The notes under the pieces were generated by a model that was not told the DNA's origin, did not search any database, and was given only the letters and a program-made list of their open reading frames with translations. From an uncultured Bacillota bacterium (GTDB taxonomy: Bacteria; Bacillota; Clostridia; Oscillospirales; Oscillospiraceae), in contig CANSDP010000001.1 in assembly GCA_947645675.1 (NCBI GenBank), forward strand, positions 124,001 to 188,000: a stretch of DNA of 64,000 nucleotides. The letters run 5' to 3'. The translations under genes were made by a program, and so were the position numbers. This document shows positions 59,265 to 64,000 of the stretch, piece by piece (positions within the stretch are counted from its first letter, which is position 1; each line of letters opens with the position of its first letter).

Positions 59265-60347
59265 ATGTCCATCCAAACCATCCATGTCCACACCCAACCG
59301 GAGTATGACGTAACCATCGGCCCCGGCCTTTTGAAGGAGTGCGGCTCCCGGCTGAAGGAGGTGCTGCCCCTGTGCCACATGGCGGTGGTCACCGACAGCA
59401 ACGTGGCCCCGCTGTACCTGGAGACCGTGAAAAGCTCTCTTTTAGAAGCGGGATTCAAGGTCAGCGCCTACATTTTCCCCGCCGGGGAGGAGAGCAAGAA
59501 TTTCGACACCCTATCTAAGATCCTGGAGTTCCTGGCCCAGGAGCAGCTTACCCGCGTTGACTGCGTGGCCGCGTTGGGCGGCGGCGTCACCGGGGATATG
59601 GCGGGGCTGGCCGCGGCCCTGTACCTGCGGGGAGTGAAGTATGTCCAGCTGCCCACCACCCTGCTGGCGGCGGTAGACTCCTCCGTGGGAGGCAAGACGG
59701 CCATCGATCTGTCCGCCGGGAAAAATCTGGCCGGGGCCTTTATGCAGCCCTCCGCCGTAATCTGCGACACCAACTGCCTCAAAACCCTGCCCCCGGACGT
59801 TTTCGCGGACGGGGCGGCGGAGGCGCTCAAGACGGGCGTGCTGTGCAGCGAGGCGCTGTTTGCCCGCATGGAGTCCGGACTGCGCGTGTCCGAGCTGGAG
59901 GAGATCATCGCCCAGTGCGTGGCGTTCAAGGCCGGTGTGGTGGAGCGGGACGAGAAGGAGCAGGGGGAGCGGAAGCTGCTCAACCTGGGCCACACCGTGG
60001 GCCACGCCATTGAGAAGTGCAGCGATTTTCGCATCCCCCATGGCCACGCCGTGGCGGCGGGGCTGGCAATTATGACCCGTGCGGCGGAAAACCTGGGGTG
60101 GATGACAGGCGAGTCCAAGCGGACCCTTGAAGCGGAACGGATTGAAAGCGCCGTGGAAACGCTAGGATTGCCCTCCGCGACAGAATATCCCCCCGCGGCC
60201 CTGGCCCAGGCGGCGTTGAGCGACAAAAAGCGGGCAAGAGATAGTATCACGATTGTGGTGCCGAGTAAGATCGGCCGCTGTGAGTTGAAAACGATCCCGG
60301 TCACGGAGCTGCAATCCATCATCGAAGCGGGGTGGGCGCTGGAATGA
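59265..60347 (+). CDS. aroB: 3-dehydroquinate synthase AroB
   Basis: 360 residues from ATG 59265 (AAAGGAGCG 7 bases upstream). NAD site GGGVTGDMAGLAAALYLRG, metal site GHTVGHAIE and IPHGHAVAAGL with Glu and His ligands, and FMQPSAVICDTNCLKTLP. It converts DAHP to 3-dehydroquinate. Usual length. Its last bases overlap the aroA start (ATGA). Confidence 0.96.
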   Translation: MSIQTIHVHTQPEYDVTIGPGLLKECGSRLKEVLPLCHMAVVTDSNVAPLYLETVKSSLLEAGFKVSAYIFPAGEESKNFDTLSKILEFLAQEQLTRVDCVAALGGGVTGDMAGLAAALYLRGVKYVQLPTTLLAAVDSSVGGKTAIDLSAGKNLAGAFMQPSAVICDTNCLKTLPPDVFADGAAEALKTGVLCSEALFARMESGLRVSELEEIIAQCVAFKAGVVERDEKEQGERKLLNLGHTVGHAIEKCSDFRIPHGHAVAAGLAIMTRAAENLGWMTGESKRTLEAERIESAVETLGLPSATEYPPAALAQAALSDKKRARDSITIVVPSKIGRCELKTIPVTELQSIIEAGWALE

Positions 60348-61513
60348 ACCTCCGTATCACCCCCGGCCCCCTGGAGGGGACGGTCACCCCGCCCCCCAGC
60401 AAGTCCCAGGCCCACCGGGCCATTCTGGCCCAGCTGCTGGCAGGGGGCGGCACCGTCTCCAACCTGGCTGTGTCTCAGGACATTGAGGCCACCCGGCGCT
60501 GTGCCGCCGCTCTGAAAACGGAGGGGGACGGCCTGCCCCTGCTGGACTGCGGGGAATCCGGGTCCACCCTGCGGTTTCTGATCCCGATTGCGCTGGCCCT
60601 CCGGAGTGGGGGGATATTCACCGGCCGGGGCCGGCTGATGGAGCGTCCCCAGAAGCCCTACTTCGACATCTTTGACGAGAAGGGCATCTCCTACGAACAA
60701 AAGGACGGCGTTCTCACCGTTCGGGGGGAGCTGAAGCCGGGGGAGTACCGCCTGCCCGGCAACGTGTCCAGCCAGTTCGTCACCGGACTGCTCTACGCCC
60801 TGCCCCTCTTGGACGGGGACAGCGAGATCGTGCTCACCTCCCCTCTGGAGAGCCGGGGCTATGTGGACATGACCCTGGATGTGCTGAAAAACTTTGGAAT
60901 CACCGCAGAGAACCAGAACTATAAGCGGTTTGTTGTTCCCGGAGATCAGGAGTATATCCCCCAAAATGTTACCATCGAGGCCGACTGGTCCCAGGCGGCG
61001 TTCTGGTACGGGGCTGTCGCCCTGGGGAATCAGGTGGAGCTGGAGGGGCTGAACGCCTTCTCTGCCCAGGGGGATATGTGTATTGTTCCCTGCTGTTTGA
61101 AGCTGCAAGGAGCGGGGGAGGTGGAGCTGGATGTCTCCGGCTGTCCCGATTTAGTACCACCCCTGACGGTCATGTCGGCCCTGCGGGCAGGGGAGACCAC
61201 CTGTCTGACCAACGCCGCCCGTCTGCGCATCAAGGAGAGTGACCGTTTGGCCACAGTGACCCAAACGCTCAACGCCCTGGGCGCTCAGGTGGAGGAGGGC
61301 CCGGACTTCCTCAAGATCACAGGCCGGGACGGTCTGGAGGGAGGCGTCACGGTGGACTGCTGCAACGACCACCGTATTGCCATGATGGCCGCCGTGGCCG
61401 CCACCCGGTGCAGGGAGTCCGTCACCCTCCTGGGGGCGGAGTGTGTCAGTAAGTCCTACCCCAATTTCTGGGATGATTACCGTATGCTGGGAGGGAAATT
61501 CGATGTCCTCTGA
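60344..61513 (+). CDS. aroA: 3-phosphoshikimate 1-carboxyvinyltransferase (EPSP synthase)
   Basis: 389 residues from ATG 60344, overlapping the aroB stop. N-terminal PPPSKSQAHRAILAQLL with the shikimate-3-phosphate Lys and Ser; LLDCGESGSTLRFLIP; NVSSQFVTGLLYALPLL; SDRLATVTQTLNALG and DHRIAMMAAVAATR near the C-terminus. Joins PEP to shikimate-3-phosphate. The short form fits Firmicutes. It ends inside the aroC start region (11-base overlap). Confidence 0.95.
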   Translation: MNLRITPGPLEGTVTPPPSKSQAHRAILAQLLAGGGTVSNLAVSQDIEATRRCAAALKTEGDGLPLLDCGESGSTLRFLIPIALALRSGGIFTGRGRLMERPQKPYFDIFDEKGISYEQKDGVLTVRGELKPGEYRLPGNVSSQFVTGLLYALPLLDGDSEIVLTSPLESRGYVDMTLDVLKNFGITAENQNYKRFVVPGDQEYIPQNVTIEADWSQAAFWYGAVALGNQVELEGLNAFSAQGDMCIVPCCLKLQGAGEVELDVSGCPDLVPPLTVMSALRAGETTCLTNAARLRIKESDRLATVTQTLNALGAQVEEGPDFLKITGRDGLEGGVTVDCCNDHRIAMMAAVAATRCRESVTLLGAECVSKSYPNFWDDYRMLGGKFDVL

Positions 61514-62594
61514 GTTTGGAAAAATTTTAAAGGTGTCCGTCTTCGGCCAGTCTCACGGGACGGCCATCGGGGTGAATATCGACGGCCTGCCCGCCGGGGA
61601 AACCATCGGCCTGGAGGAGCTCCAGCGCTTTCTGGACCGGCGCAGGCCAGGGAAAAGTCCCCTGTCTACCGCCCGGAATGAGGGGGATGTGCCGGAAATC
61701 CTCTCCGGTCTGCTGGACGGCAAAACCTGCGGCGCGCCTCTGTGCGCCGTCATCCGGAACAGTGACCAGCATTCCAAGGACTACTCGGAGCTGGCCGACA
61801 AGCCCCGGCCCGGCCACGCCGACTACACCGCCTGGGTGAAGTGGAAGGGTTTTGCCGATATGCGGGGCGGAGGCCACTTCTCCGGGCGGCTCACCGCCCC
61901 CCTGTGCATCGCCGGAGGCATCGCCAAGCAGATTCTGGCCCGCCGGGGGATTTATGTGGGGGCCCACCTGGATTCTGTGGGTACGGTCTGTGACGAACAC
62001 TTCCCCCTGTTCCCCACAAGGGAGCTGTTTGAGGAAATTGCCGCAAAGCCCTTCCCGGCTCTTGACGATGCCTCCGGGATCCGGATGCAGGATGTGATCC
62101 TGGCGGCGAAAAGCGCGCTGGACAGCGTGGGAGGCGTCATTGAGTGCGCCGCCATCGGCCTGCCCGCCGGGCTGGGTGACCCCATGTTTGACGGCGTGGA
62201 GAACCGTCTTGCCGCCGCCCTGTTCGGAATTCCAGCCGTCAAGGGGGTGGAGTTCGGCGCGGGCTTTAACGCCGCGGCCCGCCGGGGCTCGGAGAACAAC
62301 GACCCCTTTGCGGTGGAGAACGGCAGAATTGCTGCCGTCAGCAACAACGCCGGCGGCATTTTAGGCGGGATTACCACGGGAATGCCGCTGACCCTGCGGG
62401 CGGCTGTCAAGCCCACCGCGTCCATTGCCAAGGAACAGCAGACCGTCAGCCTCTCGAAGCTGGAGGACGCCCAACTGCGAATCCACGGCCGCCACGACCC
62501 CTGCATCGCCCACCGGGCGGTCCCGGTGGTGGAGGCGGTGACGGCCACTGTACTGTTAGACTTACTGTTGGAGGGAAATCATGGAACTTTCTGA
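61503..62594 (+). CDS. aroC: Chorismate synthase
   Basis: 363 residues from ATG 61503 (GGGAGGGA 7 bases upstream), overlapping aroA by 11 bases. Family signatures: GQSHGTAIGVNIDGLPAG near the start, RPGHADYTAWVKWKG, DMRGGGHFSGRLTAPL, and NNAGGILGGITTGMPL near the C-terminus. It needs reduced FMN; bifunctional flavin reductase is not fused here. It overlaps the pheA start by 14 bases. Confidence 0.96.
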   Translation: MSSEFGKILKVSVFGQSHGTAIGVNIDGLPAGETIGLEELQRFLDRRRPGKSPLSTARNEGDVPEILSGLLDGKTCGAPLCAVIRNSDQHSKDYSELADKPRPGHADYTAWVKWKGFADMRGGGHFSGRLTAPLCIAGGIAKQILARRGIYVGAHLDSVGTVCDEHFPLFPTRELFEEIAAKPFPALDDASGIRMQDVILAAKSALDSVGGVIECAAIGLPAGLGDPMFDGVENRLAAALFGIPAVKGVEFGAGFNAAARRGSENNDPFAVENGRIAAVSNNAGGILGGITTGMPLTLRAAVKPTASIAKEQQTVSLSKLEDAQLRIHGRHDPCIAHRAVPVVEAVTATVLLDLLLEGNHGTF

Positions 62595-63717
62595 AATTCG
62601 TACCAAGATCGACGCGGTAGACGACCAGCTGCTGAAGCTCTTCCTGGAGCGCATGGAGCTCAGCGAGGCGGTCGCCGCCTACAAAAACGAGCACAAGCTG
62701 CCCATCCTGAACAAGGCCCGGGAGCGGGAAATTCTGGCCAAGGTCACGGAGCGGGCCGGGGACAAGGAGCGGTACGCCTACCACCTGTACTCCACCCTCT
62801 TCGAGCTGGCCCGGTCCCGCCAGGCGGAGCTCATCTCCGCTCCCACCAGGGTAGCGGCCCGGGTGGAAGCCGCCCTGGCCTCCAACAGCGAGGTCTTCCC
62901 CCAGACGGGGATGGTGGCCTGCCAGGGGGTGGAGGGGGCCAACTCTCAGATGGCCTGCGACCGGCTGCTCCCCCGGGGAAATATCGTCTATGTAAAGAGC
63001 TTCGAGGCGGTGGTGGCCGCGGTGGAGTCCGGGCTGTGTAAATTTGGGGTGCTGCCCATTGAGAACAGCTCCAACGGTTCGGTCCGGGCGGTGTATCAGC
63101 TCCTCCAGGAGCACGACCTGAGCGTGGTCCGGTCCACCCGCCTGTGCATCCGCCATGAGCTGCTGGCCCTGCCCGGGACGAAGCTGGAGGATATTACCGA
63201 GATCTACTCCCATGAGCAGGCCATTGGCCAGTGCTCCAAATTCCTGGGCGGGCTGAAGGACGTGAAGGTGATCCCCTGCGGCAACACCGCCGCCGCCGCC
63301 AAGCTGGTGGCCGAGAGCGGGAACCCTCATGCCGCCGCCATCTCCTCCCACCCCTGCGCCGCCCTCTACGGCCTGGAGTGCGTCAACGGCAGCATTCAGG
63401 ACAGCGACAACAACTACACCCGCTTCATCTGCGTCACCAAGGACCCGGTCATCTACGCCGGGGCCAACAAGATCAGCCTGATTATCGCCCTGGACAACAA
63501 GCCGGGGGCTCTGTACGAGGTGCTGTCCAAGCTGGCGGCGCTGGACATCGACATGACCAAGCTGGAGTCCTGCCCCGTGGCGGGGAGCGATTTTGAGTTT
63601 GTCTTTTTCCTGGAGCTGGAGGCCAGCGTGAAGGACCCCAGCGTCCGGGCCTGCCTGGAGGAGCTGGAGCGCAGCTGCGCCCAGTTCCACTTCCTGGGCG
63701 GCTATGCGGAAGTGTGA
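62581..63717 (+). CDS. pheA: Bifunctional chorismate mutase / prephenate dehydratase (P-protein)
   Basis: 378 residues from ATG 62581 (GGAGGGA 6 bases upstream). Residues 1-85: AroQ mutase (LSEIRTKIDAVDDQLLKLFLE). Residues ~108-285: dehydratase, with FGVLPIENSSNGSVRAVY and DNNYTRFICVTKD (the T-R-F catalytic motif). Residues ~290-378: ACT domain with ALDNKPGALYEVLSKL and LESCPVAGSDFEFVFFLE. In other P-proteins the last motif is E-S-R-P and helps bind Phe; here Arg is Cys, which may weaken feedback. Together with tyrA it splits prephenate between Phe and Tyr. Confidence 0.94.
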   Translation: MELSEIRTKIDAVDDQLLKLFLERMELSEAVAAYKNEHKLPILNKAREREILAKVTERAGDKERYAYHLYSTLFELARSRQAELISAPTRVAARVEAALASNSEVFPQTGMVACQGVEGANSQMACDRLLPRGNIVYVKSFEAVVAAVESGLCKFGVLPIENSSNGSVRAVYQLLQEHDLSVVRSTRLCIRHELLALPGTKLEDITEIYSHEQAIGQCSKFLGGLKDVKVIPCGNTAAAAKLVAESGNPHAAAISSHPCAALYGLECVNGSIQDSDNNYTRFICVTKDPVIYAGANKISLIIALDNKPGALYEVLSKLAALDIDMTKLESCPVAGSDFEFVFFLELEASVKDPSVRACLEELERSCAQFHFLGGYAEV

Positions 63718-63721
63718 CGCA

Positions 63722-64000
63722 ATGGGAGAGAAAATTTACGGCCTGCTGGGCCGCAGGCTGGGACACAGCTGGTCCGTCCCCATCCATCAGGCCCTGGGCT
63801 GTGAGGACTATCGCCTCATCGAGCTGGAGCCCGAGCAGCTGGGGGACTTCCTCCGCCGGGAGGCCATCGGCGGGCTGAACGTCACCATCCCCTACAAGCG
63901 GGATGTAATGGCCTTCTGCGACGTGATTGACGAGGGGGCGAAGGCCATCGGCAGTGTGAACACCATTGTCCGCCGGGAGGGCAAGCTGTATGGCTACAAC
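63722..64000 (+). CDS. aroE: Shikimate dehydrogenase AroE, N-terminal part (runs off window)
   Basis: 93 codons visible from ATG 63722, 4 bases after pheA. Substrate domain: YGLLGRRLGHSWSVPIHQAL (the usual G-x-P-x-x-H-S-x-S-P segment reads GRRLGHSWSVPIH), GGLNVTIPYKRDVMAF with the catalytic Lys, and AIGSVNTIVRREGKLYGYN. NADPH-dependent reduction of 3-dehydroshikimate. The position of a missing aroK/aroD lies beyond the window. Confidence 0.9.
   Translation, partial: MGEKIYGLLGRRLGHSWSVPIHQALGCEDYRLIELEPEQLGDFLRREAIGGLNVTIPYKRDVMAFCDVIDEGAKAIGSVNTIVRREGKLYGYN

Overview
The window looks like a chromosomal segment from a high-GC, Gram-positive Clostridia genome, most like an Oscillospiraceae-type gut anaerobe (Flavonifractor/Lawsonibacter/Oscillibacter-like). 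This rests on gene content and context, not on a database match. Supporting signs are the murB-rapZ-glmR-whiA cluster, yaaL-bofA (a sporulation-type pair), DnaE with a PHP domain, iron-sulfur serine dehydratase in two subunits, QueH, SLH-domain surface proteins, strong AGGAGG ribosome sites, and GC-rich palindromic repeats scattered between genes. No tRNA, rRNA, CRISPR, prophage or IS element was seen. RNase P RNA is present.

Layout. 1-4300: a partial secreted protein, a decayed aspartate dehydrogenase, a degenerate hydroxyacid-dehydrogenase-like gene, a truncated TetR gene and an Fe-S aldo/keto reductase. 4300-8430: murB, rapZ, glmR, whiA and a coupled small gene, linking cell-wall precursor synthesis with UDP-GlcNAc/carbon sensing. 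8440-12940: an acetyltransferase, a small membrane protein and dnaE. 12990-20410 (minus strand): a clostripain-family peptidase with an in-frame TAG, a SUV3-like RNA helicase, a repeat cluster, glycerol kinase and a stand-alone PTS enzyme-I N-terminal domain. 20547-22339 (minus): a lower-GC two-gene module, an OLD/ABC-like ATPase plus a PD-(D/E)XK-like protein, the best candidate for an uncharacterised (possibly defence) system. 22580-32000: an aminotransferase, a hypothetical protein, a tightly coupled run (YqeG phosphatase, Nfo-like AP endonuclease, M24 peptidase, SLOG protein, QueH), a secreted propeller-like protein and recQ. 32160-33870: rpsB-tsf. 33960-40980: a GtrII-like membrane protein, a chemoreceptor coupled to an FMN-binding lipoprotein, and a large PPC/BIG2/SLH surface protein. 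41027-41375: rnpB.

41420-56980: a coiled-coil protein, DegV, an HD protein, yaaL-bofA, an SLH protein, a lipoprotein with a dead transglutaminase-like domain, LUD and YitT proteins, and a divergent type II topoisomerase pair (A subunit 48418-50661, B subunit 54396-56378) that flanks the two serine dehydratase subunits and a large secreted protein.

57146-64000: a complete aromatic amino acid operon: a promoter, a Phe/Tyr-rich leader peptide and terminator, then DAHP synthase, tyrA, aroB, aroA, aroC, pheA and the start of aroE. Overlapping or closely spaced reading frames suggest one transcript. The leader/terminator arrangement points to ribosome-mediated attenuation by aromatic amino acid supply.
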